A stretch of DNA of 64,000 nucleotides from Crambe crambe (GCA_963924555.1 OZ004592.1:5084001-5148000), one strand, 5' to 3'. Counted from the stretch's first letter, positions 10,887 to 24,146 are shown. Made by a program: numbers and translations. The notes: generated by a model from the letters alone, not told the origin.

Positions 10887-13800
10887 CTATATTAAACATG
10901 CACAAACCATAAGTTCAGGTCTGCTGTGATAAGACGCATGAAACTTCCTTAAGTTTGCCACTTGGGATGGTTCCAGCTGCAGTTCATCACGACCCTGAAT
11001 AATACACAAAATGAACACACATTATACAATCCATCTGATATAAGAGACCAAGACTCACGAGTTTCTTTGATACAGCTAAACTTCGACTTCCAGGAAGATT
11101 CTAGTAATCAGAATGAGACTGTCTACTCCATCACTTCTATGATTATCCAATGACTTACAGTATCCAAATTCATTTGTGAAGAGCGTGTTTTGTGGGCAGC
11201 AGCTTTATTGCAAACCACACAACAGGCGGCAAGGGCCTGGCCACTCAAACCAGAGATGCCCAGGCAGGAGGCATGATACAAGTGACCACAACTATACATG
11301 ACAGTGGGAAAATATTTTAAATATTCAGTCATTGACCATAATTTCTATAGTTAGTTAACTAGCTACCTACCTGAAGACAACTACATCATCTTTTGAGCCG
11401 TCGGCCAAGAATTCTGCTCCTCTGCTGCAGATGACACAAGAATTTGAGTGTGGAGTGACAGCTTTCTGAACGAGGGAGTGAAGATGGGCAAGAGATCCCC
11501 TAACGTCATGCACCATGATGTGGTGGGTGGTCTTCAGCAAAGTCTGAACAAGGAATAAGTAGCTAGCATATAGCTATCATTGAAAGTATTATGATAACTC
11601 TAGGATTCACAGGATATAGTTGCATGCTGTATTCACTACTTCACTATCACTAAGCATCATTACCTCTTCATAATTGTATGTCTCTAGCATGCCCATGATA
11701 AGTTGTTTTATATCCTTGAACTGGTAGGATGGGTCCTGCAAGGAAAACAGTGTTAATGCAATAACTATATAATTATCATTATGTACAGCTTACCTGAATG
11801 ATCTTCTGAAGGATATCAGGCAAACTTATGTAGCCCAGCATACTGTTTAGGACTTCATGAATCATTTCAGTATACACTAGAAGATTAAGTATAATTATTA
11901 TAATACTGTGTCTATAATGAATTTTACTTTCAGTCAAGCGCATGTTAGTTGACTTTTGGTACTTCTTCTGCAAGTTATGAACTTTGTCAAAGATGGGGAA
12001 CCACATTGCCTGCAAATATATAAAGCCATGAGATACATACATAATAAGAGATCCAGAAATGATTTAGGCATCCAATAACCTATCAAAACACTGAAATTTG
12101 GTCAGCTATTTCTTTTAAATGGCTGGAAAATGATCAGTGACTACTTCTAGCTCTGTCTTAGCTCCTCCTACCTGACGTTCCCTCTCTTCCACAGTGTTGG
12201 AGTTCCTCTGGCAGAATTGGAGCAGAGTGTGGAGAATGCCCTCCACATGATTCAACTTCCTTCCCATCTCGATGTCCACACTCTCCTGAATGTAGTAGCG
12301 TTCACTCACACTGTCCATTTCGGCAGTAAAGGTCTAAGGAAAGGGGTGGTGTGGGATGGGGTGGGTGGGGCACATATTATAAGCTATTAATTTAATGGGT
12401 CATTCCTATAACTTTGTTTTTAATAGGATATCCTTCTAAATATGCATACAACTTGGAGATTTTTTAAATAGAAAATGGCCAGTGACATTAAGATTGGGAA
12501 ATAATACTGTATATACTAGTAGTAGTGTATGCATGATGCTATTATACTGACATCAAGGATCAGCTTGAATGCACCCATAGTGTCTCCACTTCTCTCCAAC
12601 AGGTATGCCGTAGCATCTATAAGGCGGGCCTTGCTGCAAACCTATAGTAATACATCACAGGTACATGGTGTAAGCACATTCATGAGAAAGGTTGTATGCT
12701 GGCAGGAAGACTCACATCTAGTGCTTCCTCGAGACGGTAGTTGTCATTGGACTTGAGGAACGTGTAAACCTGTTCTGGTTCGTAGCGACATAGAAGTTCA
12801 ATGTATTTCTCCACCACATGCTGGGGGGGAGCAATTTCCTGCTTGGACTGAAACCTACAGTGGTGGTATAGTGAACAGGGTAATATAAAGCATGATGTGT
12901 GCACTGAAGTACATTTCATAGTAGGTACTATACCTGGTGTCAAATACAACATGCAGGAATTTGAATTGCAGGGGAGGCTCAGTGTGAAGTTTGCACATGA
13001 CCTCAGCCAATTCCAGGGGGAAATCCGTGAGGATAAGACGAGCTGTGGACTCCACATCATGGTCCACCAACACCTGCACGTGTACATGGGTGAGTAAAGA
13101 AATGTGTCATGACAGAATTCAAGGATCATAAAATATGGTAAGGGACAGCCTGGGAACAAGGTACATGTTTAGAGAGATGTACAACATTCAAATTCTGCCT
13201 GTGGGCATCCACATTATGCGATACTGTGGAAATGAATTAAATTCTGACTTTGGGTGCCTATGATTTACATGGTGCAAACGTCTCAAACCTTGAAGTTTTG
13301 GAGTACAGCTCTGGCAACTTCCTCCCTATCAGGTTCTGTGTACAAGTCCTCATTCATCACAGCATGGATATATGAAAAGGACTGTTGCTATTAAATCATA
13401 AATAAAAGGAAAAAAATTAGCTATTGTTTTTTTTTTTTTTTTTTTTGGGGGGGGGGGGGGATATCACAGTATTATGAAAATGTGATATGAACACAGTAAA
13501 TATATTATTTCGTATATATTATTTTTGATGCTTACTCTTCTGTTGGTATCTCGTATGTAGCAGGAAAGGACCTTTGCAAACTGTCTCTTCTTTTCATAAA
13601 GGAGCTCACAGAGACGATAACTGTGAGTACACATCATCAATGAACTGATGGCAACTACCAACTAAGCAAGGAGTGATATAAAATTCTTACAACTTAGCAC
13701 TTTCAGCTTTCATTAAAAGTTTTTCTTCATCAAATTTTCTGAGCACGCCAGCATTCCAAAGCTCCAGGAGTGCCTATCAGTAATACTATCAGTAATAACA

Positions 13801-15884
13801 AGATATGTATGGAAATCTCAAAAGACTTACCTGCTGTCTTTCCTCATTCACGACATCTTCTTCAGCATCAGTGATGTAATCCAATACCTAAACATGAAGT
13901 CAATATCGATATCAGTAACAAAGTCAATAATCTGAATACACTTGGGACTGATTAGTTTCAGCAGTTTTGATACACTAATTTAGGGGTTAATGGGATAGAG
14001 TTATAATGATAAATTGCACTTTATGAGAGTATCACCTGATCATAGATTTGCTCATTCACTCTGATGCTAACACGATGTTTGGCCCCTTGTCGGGCCAAGA
14101 AGGTAAAGAGCGATCCCACTTGAGATGGCTGTACGCATGGGATGATACGGTTACCCCCCATAGTAAAAATAAACAACCACAGTTTAGACTTACAGAGAAT
14201 GAGTTGCTTGCATCATGGACCATCACATTAAGTAAGATGTTGACCACCTCTTGTCGAGTGGGAATACCTTCAGGAGCATTCCTAATAAGACAAGTTTTCC
14301 AAACACAATACTGCAGGGAAAGTTTTTAACTATGACTGTAGAGTACTGTATGGTGCAAAATTTTCATGGGATAGAATTTTTGCTGTTTGGCAAAAATTTA
14401 GTCCTCAAAATTTTGCGCTACATGTGTGGGATATCTTGATACTGCAGGGAAGTTCTTATTACTAAGTGAATTTTGCTCTCTAAAATATCTGCCCTCAGAT
14501 TCCCACAAAAGCTAATTATAATAACAATAACAGTTTTTAGTTCAATTTGAACCCTACTTTCCCCAAAGGATACTCACTCTGCAAAAAGAACAGCATCAAA
14601 ATCAGCTTCTTCAAAAGCCTGGAGAGAATACAAGAATAATTAGAGTTGCATAAATATGTTGGTGATACTCATACGTGTTCATCTTACCAAAGCAATGACA
14701 TTGAGAAAGCCTCTGGTATCAAACTGGAGAAGGGTACGAATGTGAGGGTAGGAGTCTTTGTCTGTTGGATTATGAGTATTAGTGGGTGCCAGAATCACTG
14801 AATACACCTATTAACAAAAAAAAAATTGTGATCAGGGAAACAGTTTTTGATTGAATGATGATGTAGTATCCAACAGTACAATCACAATCAGTACACACAA
14901 ATGAAAGCCAATCTTTTTGGGACTATAGCATATATAGAAAACTAGTCAGTTTACAGTTGTACTAAAAGCTATAATGTTTCCCAAATTTGCTGTTTATGCA
15001 TTAAGGTACAGATAGTCATGATTGATATAGTACACTTCCATTAAATACTCACTGCAACTTTAGCAGGAATGACCATGTTAATTGGAATATTCCCCCTGGG
15101 ATAACCAAGACCAGCCAGGCAACACCTATAAAGTAATATATTAGAAAGAACACAATCATCATTGCATACGATAACATCTAGATATTATTGGACTTGTAAG
15201 TTAGTACCTGATATACACTAGCAATTTGTTTCCAATCGTCACATACACATCTGCAAATCCAATAAAGATTACTATGAACTTAATACTTGGTTAAATTCCT
15301 CCTCACTGCTGACCTGGGATGGCTTTACCCTTTTTGAGTGTGCCCCTTAGTTGTAGGAGGAGTTCCAGAAGGGGTGTGGTGTAGTCATGCATCCCACTGT
15401 TGTACACATGGATCATGGCATCATACAACTGCTGAGACCAGCACATCTCAACAACCTGCAGAACAAAGAGAACGTGTAAACATGGATATGATGATGCCAG
15501 TAAGTACATTACAAACCTGGTGAATGTCCAAGCACTTTGGGTTAAGTTGAAGAATGCAGGATTCCAATAATTTGAACTTTCCAAGCTGTGCATAGTGATC
15601 TGGTGTAGTGGAAATCATAACATAATCTAGGAACTGAATCTTACAACTTAAGCTAGTAGGATACTACAGGCAGTATCTCAGGCTCTTTTGGATCAAAAAT
15701 AATTGACACAGCTATAGCATGCATGATACCAGTCCATATACCTATAAAGTCCTTGGAGATGACAGTACGAATGGAACTGAGCCTGCCAGTTGTGATGTAG
15801 TGGCACAGTTGTTCCAGGAATACTGTCTTACTCAAGTTGTCCTCACCACTGAAAGTGTCGTAGATAGTCCCAAATAATAGGTCT
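10887..15884 (-). CDS. VPS8: VPS8 (CORVET subunit), C-terminal half only
   Basis: VPS8 is the CORVET-specific subunit that tethers early endosomes through Rab5. Minus-strand exons (plus coordinates): 15742-15884, 15517-15633, 15314-15455, 15208-15250, 15053-15125, 14698-14807, 14578-14618, 14194-14281, 14036-14128, 13831-13887, 13691-13773, 13536-13620, 13289-13387, 12934-13073, 12716-12854, 12552-12641, 12172-12333, 11938-12009, 11794-11876, 11664-11735, 11371-11543, 11159-11291, 10887-10994. Family landmarks in order: LLFGTIYDTFS, LYDAMIHVYN, GNKLLVYI, YPHIRTLLQFDTR, PSQVGSLFTFLARQ, YIELLCRYEP, ATAYLLERSGD, then a RING with CVIC, FSCGHLYHASC and CVVC. About 780 codons versus about 1,430 in human; the N-terminal WD propeller is absent. 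All junctions keep phase except 15742/15633, which is unresolved. The first exon has an acceptor (CATACAG), so more 5' exons once existed. Confidence 0.93.
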
Positions 15885-16128
15885 CTGTATGTATGTATGT
15901 ATACATGTGGTATATCAATGATAAACAATCATATGGACTGTATGAATGTTATGATATCATTGACTATTGCTATGATATCATGTATACTAAAAACAAGAGT
16001 CAGTCGTACATGATTATTGCTATTAATACGATTCAAAGCTAGTACAAATCCCACAGTCTGACGATTGACAAATTGTGTAGAAGTATATGTCTACTTTGAC
16101 TAGGTAATGCACGAGAGTTTAGATCCTG
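15885..16128. other. Short divergent spacer between VPS8 and R2
   Basis: About 245 bp separate the last VPS8 exon found from the R2 start codon on the opposite strand. I see no further VPS8 exon here. Confidence 0.6.
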
Positions 16129-19100
16129 ATGATGAAGCCATCCTCTGTTCAGTTAGGAATTTTCTTGCTCATTTTGGTGGGAGTGTACTTTGAAGGTACA
16201 TTGTGTAGCTATAGTTAACTGCACTGTATAGGAGTCATGCAGGTAGAGATTGAATACTGTTAATTACATCACACAGGAATTGCTAGACAATGTACGAAGG
16301 ATTCATGTTATAATGGAGGATTTTGCTCTAATGTGTGTGTTTGTAGAGATGGATGGACAGGAGATACATGCCAAATAGATAATGTATTAGCAGTTAGAAT
16401 GCCCATAGTAAGATTAGATCACTGTAAAACTTAGTCATAGTGACTCCTGAGCCATGAGCAATATGATGTTGATTTCTATGCATGCCATGATGGGAAGTGT
16501 TTGTTTCCCAATGGCTCATGTCCTATTCAATGCAATGCCATATGGGCATGACAGCCACACATTACTCCCTACTATAATACAGTAGCTATGATCAATTGTA
16601 CTGATGGATGATCCACTAAAATTTTGGCTCTTCAATTTACTATTATACCTTAGTGAATTGTACGGATGGATTTTGCTTGAATGGAGGAAACTGTTCCTAT
16701 TATAATAACTGCACATGCCCCATTGAATGGAAAGGAGAACGGTGTCAGACAGGTATGTGGTCAGTAAATTCACCATGCAACTAGCTTATATTATTTTGAT
16801 TAGTGAATTGTACTGATGAATTTTGCTTGAATGGAGGAAACTGTTCCTATTATAATAACTGCTCATGCCCCATTGAGTGGAAAGGAGAACAGTGTCAGAC
16901 AGGTATGTGATCAGTGAATTCACAATGCAACTGGCTTATATTATTCTGATTAGTGAATTGTACTGATAAATTTTGCTTGAATGGAGGAAACTGTTCCTAT
17001 TATAATAACTGCTCATGCCCCATTGAGTGGAAAGGAGAACAGTGTCAGACAGGTATGTGATCAGTGAATTCACAATGCAACTGGCTTATATTATTCTGAT
17101 TAGTGAATTGTACTGATAAATTTTGCTTGAATGGAGGAAACTGTTCCTATTATAACAACTGCTCATGCCCCATTGAGTGGAAAGGAGAACAGTGTCAGAC
17201 AGGTATGTGATCAGTGAATTCACAATGCAACTGGCTTATATTATTCTGATTAGTGAATTGTACTGATAAATTTTGCTTGAATGGAGGAAACTGTTCCTAT
17301 TATAACAACTGCTCTTGCCCCATTGAGTGGAAAGGAGAACAGTGTCAAACGGGTATGTGGTCAGTAAATTCACCATGCAACTAGCTTATGATTATTATAT
17401 TATTTTGATTAGTGAATTGTACTGATGAATTTTGCATGAATGGAGGAAACTGTTCTTATTACAATGACTGCTCATGTCCCATTGAGTGGAAAGGAGAACA
17501 GTGTCAGACAGGTATGCAAGACAGTAGATTCTTCATGTAACAAGCTATGAAAATGATTAGTGAATTGTACGGATGGATTTTGCATGAATGGAGGAAACTG
17601 TTCATATTATAATAACTGCTCATGCCTCATTGAGTGGAAAGGAGAACAATGTCAGGCAGGTATGCAAGTCAGTAAATTCTCCATGTAACTAGCTGGCCAC
17701 TATAATTATGATGATGTACTTAATTAGTGAATTGTACGGATGGATTTTGCTTGAATGGAGGAAACTGTTCATATTACAATAACTGCTCATGCCCCATTGA
17801 GTGGAAAGGAGAACGGTGTCAGACAGGTATGTGGTCAGTCCATGTAACTAGCTGGCCAGTTAACTATAATTATTATTTTATTAGTGAATTGTACTGATGG
17901 ATTTTGTTTGAATGGAGGAAACTGTTCTCATTACAATAACTGCACATGCCCCGTTAAGTGGGAAGGAGAACGATGTCAAACAGGTATAAATACTTGAACC
18001 ATAATCATGCAACCTCTAGCTATAAGCAATATCAAAATAGGATCTTGATGAAATGCATAGCCATACCCTTTCCATTTTCTTCTTGCTGAGAAAAGCAAGA
18101 AAGGGTCTGGCAATATGAAAACTTATATAAGTGATTTGTATATACTTCATTATACAGCTGTTTGTAGGGATGGTTTTTGCAAGAATGGAGGAAAGTGCTT
18201 GTACCCTAACACAAATTGCTCCTGTATAGGAGAGTGGACAGGTCCTAAATGCTCACTGCTAAGTAAGACCAACATCATAAGCATCACTCTTCATTTTATA
18301 ATTATGGTATGTTATTTTTGTTAGGTAGATCCATCATACCATACATCAGTGTAGCAGCTGTGGTTCTATTCATTGCTATTATTTTCATAACTATGATGGC
18401 TGTAATTCAGTGCACCAGACGAAGGAAGAGGATGATCAGATCACATGACTTAAGGTAAAGAAATCTTAGTAGAGTTAAATCAAATTTCAATGCTCTCTTC
18501 AGTAAGTATAAGAGTACAAGTTATGCAGTGGAAACTATTTCCAATTATTTCAGAAAAAGAGAAGGAAAACTTCCTCATTTGAAAACTCCAGTTACACCAT
18601 CGTATTCTAGTAATGTCCATCGCAACAGATTCACTAAGTCCTCTGCAGAAAGTACCAGGTTCACAAACAATAACGATGGAAAACTTCACTATGAAGCCAA
18701 TAAACCACATTCTATAGTGTCATTGGAAATTGACACAAAGAAGCAAGACAGTGCAAAAGTTGAACGAAAAGATAGAAAGGTGCCCATGATGCCTCCTGAG
18801 ATGGCAAATAGAGATGTAGTGGCCATACATCAAATAGAGAAAAATGAGACACCCAAAAAGGAAGAAATCAAGCCAGTAGCACCAAAGCCGGCTAAGCTAT
18901 TATTGCCACTTTCGAAAGCAGCAACAGTAACAGCAGCAGCTCTTCAGTCAAAATCAGATGTGAATGTCACAGAAATATGTAATAAAGTAAAGAAGCAGAG
19001 TGAAGGACAGTGCATAAAGCCAGCAGCATCAAAGCCAGCCAAGCCATTATTGCCACCTTTAAAAGCAGCAACAGCAACAGTTCTTCAGTCAAACTTGGAT

Positions 19101-20873
19101 GCAAATGTCACAGAAACACAGGATAAAGCAAAGAAGCAGAGTGAAGGACAGTGCATAAAGCCAGCAGCATCAAAGCCAGCTAAACCACCTTCAAAAGCAG
19201 CAATGGAAACAGCAGCAGCTCTTCATTCAGAATCAGATGTAAATGTCACAGAAATACATGATAAAGTGAAGAAGCAGAGTGAAAGACAGCACATAAAGCC
19301 ATTATTGCCACCTTCAAAAGCAGCAACAGCAACAGGTCTTCAGTCAAACTCAAATGTAAATGTCACAGAAATATGTGATAAAGTGAAGAAGCAGAGTGAA
19401 GGACAGTGCATAAAGCCACCAGCACCAAAGCCATTATTGCCACCTTCGAAACCAACAGGTCTTCAGTCAAACTCGGATGCAAATATCACAGAAACATGTG
19501 ATAAAGTGAAGAAGCAGAGTGAAGGACAATGCATAAAGCCAGCACTAAGGGAAAAGCCAGCTGGGATACAAACTACTGAGACAAAAGCTCCAAAGAAAGC
19601 ATTGAAACCCCCTATCATACAGGCAAGTGAGAAACTAGCCACACCCACCACAGAACCAGAGAAAGTCTCTAAGCAACCAAAAGAATTATCAGCATTGGTA
19701 CCATCACCATCAACAACAGCACCCACACAGTCTGTGACAAGGGAAGTCAAATTTACCATACCACAACTGCTTTCTGTTGCAAAAGAGAGTAAACTTATTG
19801 ATAATGGAAAGTCTGAAAAATCAAAGCAAAAATGTGAAGAAAAATTACCTAATGATTCTGAAGCAGCTAAGAATGTACAACCAATGGATAATCCTGTATA
19901 TGACGGGTGTAATGTTAAAGTCCTAAAACAACTGCACAACCCTGTTTATGAAGCAAATGAGAACATGGTTCCAACTTGCACTACCTCAGCAACAACCACC
20001 AATAGTAGCAACCACTCAAATAGTTTCCAGGATGAGAGTCATATCTACGATCTTCCAATAACCAGAAAGGAAAAAGAAGAAATCACACACACATATGAAG
20101 AGTTAAGTCTAAAATGTGAAAAGAATCCCCTCAAATCAGATACTCATCATTCTCATACTAAATCAAAGGATAACAAAGTTAAAGGAAACGAAACACCACA
20201 GGCTAAAAACACATCTGATGAGTTCACTTCTGCTGCCAGCTGCAAGCAACCAATGACGTCTCAAGGCAAAAAGACAGCACAGGTCCGAAAACAGCCCATG
20301 ATGCCCCCAGTGAAGAAAACAGCAAATAATCTTACTACAAATAAAGAGGTTTCCTTACACTATGCTGTATCTATACTAAATACTCCTCAGGTAACTGGAG
20401 TTGTAGAACCACTTAGCCATGCATATGCTACTTTGGAACCTCCAACTGAAGTCAAGGAAGAAATGAAAAAACTTTCAGAATTTCCATGTTCAGTGCAAGA
20501 TGATATATCTTCACAAGTCTCCGAGACAGAATCACAAAAAGAGTCATACAGTCATGCATATGCCACTCTTGAGAATCCGACTGAAAATGGAAGAGTTACA
20601 GAAGCTCATGACATGATTTCGACAGAGAAAGAGTTGCTAAACCATGCATATGCTACTCTTGAGGCTCCAGAAGGAGAAACAGACACACATTCTGAAGTTT
20701 CATGCTTGGTGCAAGAAGACAACCAGCTCAACGACCATGCTTATGCAATTCTTGAGAAACCAGAAGAAGTTACAGGAAAGGGGAGGAGACTTATCAGAGC
20801 ACAAAATCTCAAAGTACACTTTATTGACCAAGATAGCCCAGCAAGCAAAGCAGACACTTCAGAGGACCACTAA
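16129..20873 (+). CDS. R2: EGF-array type I receptor with long tail tA
   Basis: Signal-peptide exon 16129-16195 (MMKPSSVQLGIFLLILVGVY). EGF exons: 16277-16378, 16654-16752, 16804-16902, 16954-17052, 17104-17202, 17254-17352, 17413-17511, 17561-17659, 17728-17826, 17885-17983, 18158-18262. TM exon 18325-18454. Tail exon tA 18554-20873 starts at KREGKLPHLK. Exon lengths sum to 1,205 codons. The tail (about 770 residues) is Lys/Pro/Ala-rich, has five KKQSEGQ-IKP repeats, two NPVY motifs (PTB-type), HIYDLP, and four HAYATLE-type YxxL motifs. The first EGF exon has AT in place of GT at its donor and may be skipped without frame change. The apparent Met at 18528 is intronic. TM and last EGF are near-identical to R1. 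Role in signalling is inference. Confidence 0.8.
16654..17352 (+). repeat. 150-bp EGF exon+intron tandem repeat
   Basis: Five units start at 16654, 16804, 16954, 17104 and 17254, exactly 150 bp apart, each a 99-bp EGF exon (VNCTD-FCLNGGNC type) plus a 51-bp intron. Four further, more diverged units follow to 17983. Confidence 0.9.
18867..19550 (+). repeat. Coding repeats in tail tA
   Basis: Five copies of a 38-46 residue unit containing VKKQSEGQCIKP, KPAKPLLPPSKAAT and LQSNSDANVTE. The units vary in length by whole codons, so the repeat expands in frame. The Lys/Pro-rich composition suggests an extended spacer between membrane and the tyrosine motifs. Confidence 0.8.
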
Positions 20874-20931
20874 GTTTTTGTATCATGAGCTGCACATACA
20901 AGTAGCAAACTCTTCAAACTAATTGATATAA

Positions 20932-20937
20932 AATAAA
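20932..20937 (+). terminator. Polyadenylation signal after tA
   Basis: AATAAA lies 59 bp after the tA stop codon. It supports tA being a terminal exon, so use of tB1/tB2 would need skipping of tA. The equivalent site in the second copy (near 31250) reads CATAAA. Confidence 0.5.
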
Positions 20938-21288
20938 CTGCACTGTTGTTATTATTATGGCAAAAGGATTTTAAAAGGATTTTCTTCCCAATTAGTAACC
21001 AAGACAATATATTGCAACTGGATGCAGATAAGGAATTAATAATTGACTCACATTTTGGGAACGAATAGCTAGAAAGAAACATGTGCATGCATGGGGCAAC
21101 CCAGCAGTTATAAGCTACCCAAAGCTTTCATTGCTATAGTGGCAGGCTATCATGCATCTATGGCTTTCCATATTATATGCATGCATGCATGGAAACCTTT
21201 GGCCTATATAATATCATATACACACAATGATTATATTCATCACACTATACGTCTCTGCATGCTATAGTATACTATTTGTATCATGCAG

Positions 21289-21414
21289 GGTGGCACAAAG
21301 ACCAGCAAAGGACATAGTGATGGAAGATAACGTAGCCTATGAAACAGTAGCAGCCAGCAGCATACAACCAAACATCTCCTATGGAGTAGTAGGGACAAAA
21401 AAGATTGATAAGAG
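21289..21414 (+). CDS. Tail exon tB1, alternative R2 tail module
   Basis: Acceptor ATCATGCAG at 21280-21288, donor GTATTAC at 21415. The exon starts with one base and ends with two, so it fits after the R2 TM exon (which ends on AG) and passes the same phase on. It encodes RVAQRPAKDIVMEDNVAY and NISYGVVG, that is two N-x-[AS]-Y tyrosine motifs like those in R1 and tE. There is no signal peptide or TM of its own. It is best explained as an alternative cytoplasmic exon of R2; splicing is inferred. Confidence 0.6.
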
Positions 21415-21576
21415 GTATTACTACCACATGCATACTAAAGGGTAAAGTGGTTGGATGCATGCGAATAGAAAACCTATACATGCATACAGTTATAGCCTGT
21501 ATATAATATCTGTATAAAATAACAACTCCAAGATTTACAAAGTGAACATGAACAAAATTATCTGTTATTTTTGCAG

Positions 21577-22036
21577 AATTGTAGACACAAAAACGGAAAT
21601 GCTACATGAAAATGGTGATCCCGAAACCATTAAGGGAGTGGCTAATGTTTCCTATGGAATAACTGTACCAAGAGAATCTGAAACAGCCCGGGGAAAAAAT
21701 CCTGTACAGCCATATGAAATAGTGAACCTTGTATTTGATAAGTCACCTGATAAGAATAAAACACTTGGGAACAAGCAAGGACAATCTGAAACAACGGGAG
21801 CAAAGAATACAGCACAGCCTTATGAGATTGCAAACCCTGTGTCTGATAAGCCACCCAAGCCACTCAACAAGTTATGGAAGAGAAAAACTGATGGAAACAA
21901 GCAAGAAAAATCTGAAAATGTGGGAGCAAAAAATACAGTGCAACCATACGAGGTTGTAAATCTTGTACATGATAGCTATACTGAAGAGCAAAAGTCTGAG
22001 ACTCTTCTTGAAGAATATGAGGACATATTATTTTGA
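21577..22036 (+). CDS. Tail exon tB2, alternative terminal exon
   Basis: The acceptor TTTTTGCAG precedes a one-base start completing AG|A (Arg), followed by IVDTKTEMLHENG and about 150 residues. It contains NVSYGI, three evenly spaced QPYE[IV][VA]N motifs (SH2-type YExV) and ends EEYEDILF with TGA at 22034. It can follow tB1 or a TM exon directly without frame change. Four copies exist in the window, and the repeated part stays open in all of them, suggesting retained coding function. Confidence 0.65.
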
Positions 22037-22589
22037 TTTTGCAAAGTCCTTTTTGGTTACACTGGTAGCTATACACTGACATAGCAAGTAGTCTAGTGAA
22101 TGTGTTTAAAAAAAATTTTTTTTTGTTTTTACATTGTGTCCCACTCAAAGAAGTTTAGGTCTCACGAAATGAACGTGTTTAGTATAAATAGCCAACTGGT
22201 ATTCCAAAGTACTTGACCACAGCTGCAGTCCCATAATTATTATGAGCAAGGTTGTGTTATTATTCATCTAGTATTGTAATTCCAAATCTCTCCCATTGTG
22301 CAGCTTATGTGTGTACATATAACTATTGGAGTAGTGCATTGTATGGTATGAATATAGTATACTTTTCAATTTATCAAAGTAAAGACTGTTAGTTTTGGGT
22401 TTATTCGGATAAGTACACTAAAGTGCTTGGAACAAAGAGTGACTACCTTGGACCAAAAAAATATACTTATAAAAACTTGGGATCTTGGTGTATGAAGATG
22501 AAAGTGAAAGTATTAGAGACTGAAATAAAAATTGGGATTTATGCATAAATCTTAGTACGAGACAGTTAAGATTAGATTTACATGAGTGG
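22037..22589. other. Spacer between tB2 and R3
   Basis: 3' flank with an A/T run near 22108 and AATAAA at 22524. It is duplicated almost unchanged at 32338-32894. No gene is seen. Confidence 0.6.
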
Positions 22590-24015
22590 ATGATGGGTCA
22601 TGTACCAAATAGCATTATTTTCACTGCAGTGTTACTCTATTCTGTTTATCAGTCTTCGCTTTCACAAACCAGTAAGTCGTGGCAGCTAATTTACTTAGTG
22701 AGAATATATCCTCTGACTGCATGAATGGAGGTGGACCTGAAGGATGGGAAGGAGAAAACTGCACAAGAGGTAATTATTATATTCTTGATTCACAATACTG
22801 ATGACAAATCTCTTCTTGTAGCTATCTGCAATCAGACATGTGGCAATGGTTTTTGTGTAGCACCAGGGATGTGCATGTGCACAGAAGGATGGGAAGGAGA
22901 AAACTGCATGAGAGGTAATTTGAGTTATTATATTCTTAATTCACTATACTGATGACAACTCTCTTCTTGTAGCTATCTGCAATCAGATGTGTGCCAATGG
23001 GGGTATTTGTGTAGCACCAGGGATGTGCATGTGTCCAGAAAGACAGTGGCAAGGACATGATTGTACACAAGGTATGAACATGCGCAAATAGCACTTGTCA
23101 ATGATACGATATAATTGCAGATATTTATTGCATGGCATTCATATATAAGATCTGTACACTATCAACAGGGTTTATTTCAAGGAGGGGTGAGGGGGAAAAG
23201 CCCCTCTGAATGATTGCTTGCCCCCCTAATGAGATTATTATAGAATTCCATATGCACGTACTGGTTTGTAGTTGCCCCTCCTCAAATCTTTTCACTAGGC
23301 ATTTGACCCCCCTTGAGCAAAATTCTGAATCAAACCATGATCATTTTCCCCCAGCTCTATGTGATGATGATTTCTGTTTAAATGGAGGAAGCTGCTCATT
23401 CCCAAATACTCGATGTCACTGTCCCAAGGGATGGACAGGGAATAGGTGTCAAAATGGTATGATGAGATCAAAATTATGCCAGGCATGATATTATATTCTC
23501 CACATGCAGAAGTGCTCAACTACTATGCAGTATTGGCACCTACTGCAGCTGTTCTGCTGGTGATACTCATCCTTGTACTAATAGCCATCATATCCATGGT
23601 GCAGTGCATCAAAAGAAAAAACTCGTACAAAACCACTATACAGTCAAGGTGTTCTGTTTGCTACATACTAACAGTATACATGTAGTGACCATGTACATCT
23701 TATTGGAACATTGATTAACTGTACTAAGTGGAGTCCCAATGTCACTGTTCACTGAATGAAAAAAATCATTAATCTGACAATAGCTAATTATAGTTATTAT
23801 GCCTTTTCTCTTTCAGAAATCAGAGTATGAATCTGGATACTGATGAAGCATACTCTATCAGTAGAAATATAGCTGCGATAGAGAGTGTGTCTAACACTGC
23901 ATATGGAATATTCACAGAAGAAAGAGAGGGAGCAAGAACTGTATATCCATATGAGGTCCATAATAAGTCACCAGCTACAACTGATGAACCCGTATATGAG
24001 GAAATCTCAAAGTGA
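22590..24015 (+). CDS. R3: short EGF type I receptor with tail tD
   Basis: Exons: 22590-22671 (signal peptide, MMGHVPNSIIFTAVLLYSVY), 22822-22914, 22973-23071 and 23355-23456 (three EGF domains), 23510-23648 ([22 protein letters not shown] then CIKRKNSYK), 23817-24015 (tail tD). Total 714 nt, 237 residues, all junctions in phase. Tail motifs: [21 protein letters not shown] and PVYEEIS. The second EGF has the unusual [11 protein letters not shown] ending. An EGF-like exon at 22706-22770 lacks the middle of the domain and is out of phase, so it was left out. Second copy: R5 at 32895. Confidence 0.75.
22706..22770 (+). pseudogene. Degenerate EGF exon in R3
   Basis: It retains DCMNGG and [11 protein letters not shown] but lacks the central cysteines, and its start phase does not fit the signal-peptide exon. 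The same relic sits at about 33011-33075 in R5, so the damage predates that duplication. Confidence 0.6.
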
Positions 24016-24140
24016 CTCTCAACCCGAATATGAGGAAATCTCAAAGTGACTCTCGAAGACCAATATATTACGTGTGTCTATTGTCCCTATAGCTTAATGA
24101 TATTATAATAGTACAAGTGAATGGGAAAAAATTTATGCTA

Positions 24141-24146
24141 AATAAA
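24141..24146 (+). terminator. Polyadenylation signal after tD
   Basis: AATAAA about 125 bp beyond the R3 stop codon, conserved in the R5 and R7 copies. Confidence 0.45.

Noticed and set aside
18528-18553. Methionine-initiated start of the 781-codon frame at 18528
   Set aside because: These bases are the end of the intron (ATTATTTCAG acceptor at 18544-18553). The exon is entered from the TM exon, which ends on AG, so this Met is not a start.
19463-19939. 158-codon minus-strand frame
   Set aside because: Shadow of the tA coding sequence. It also appears opposite the tA copy at 29953, as expected from duplicated sequence.
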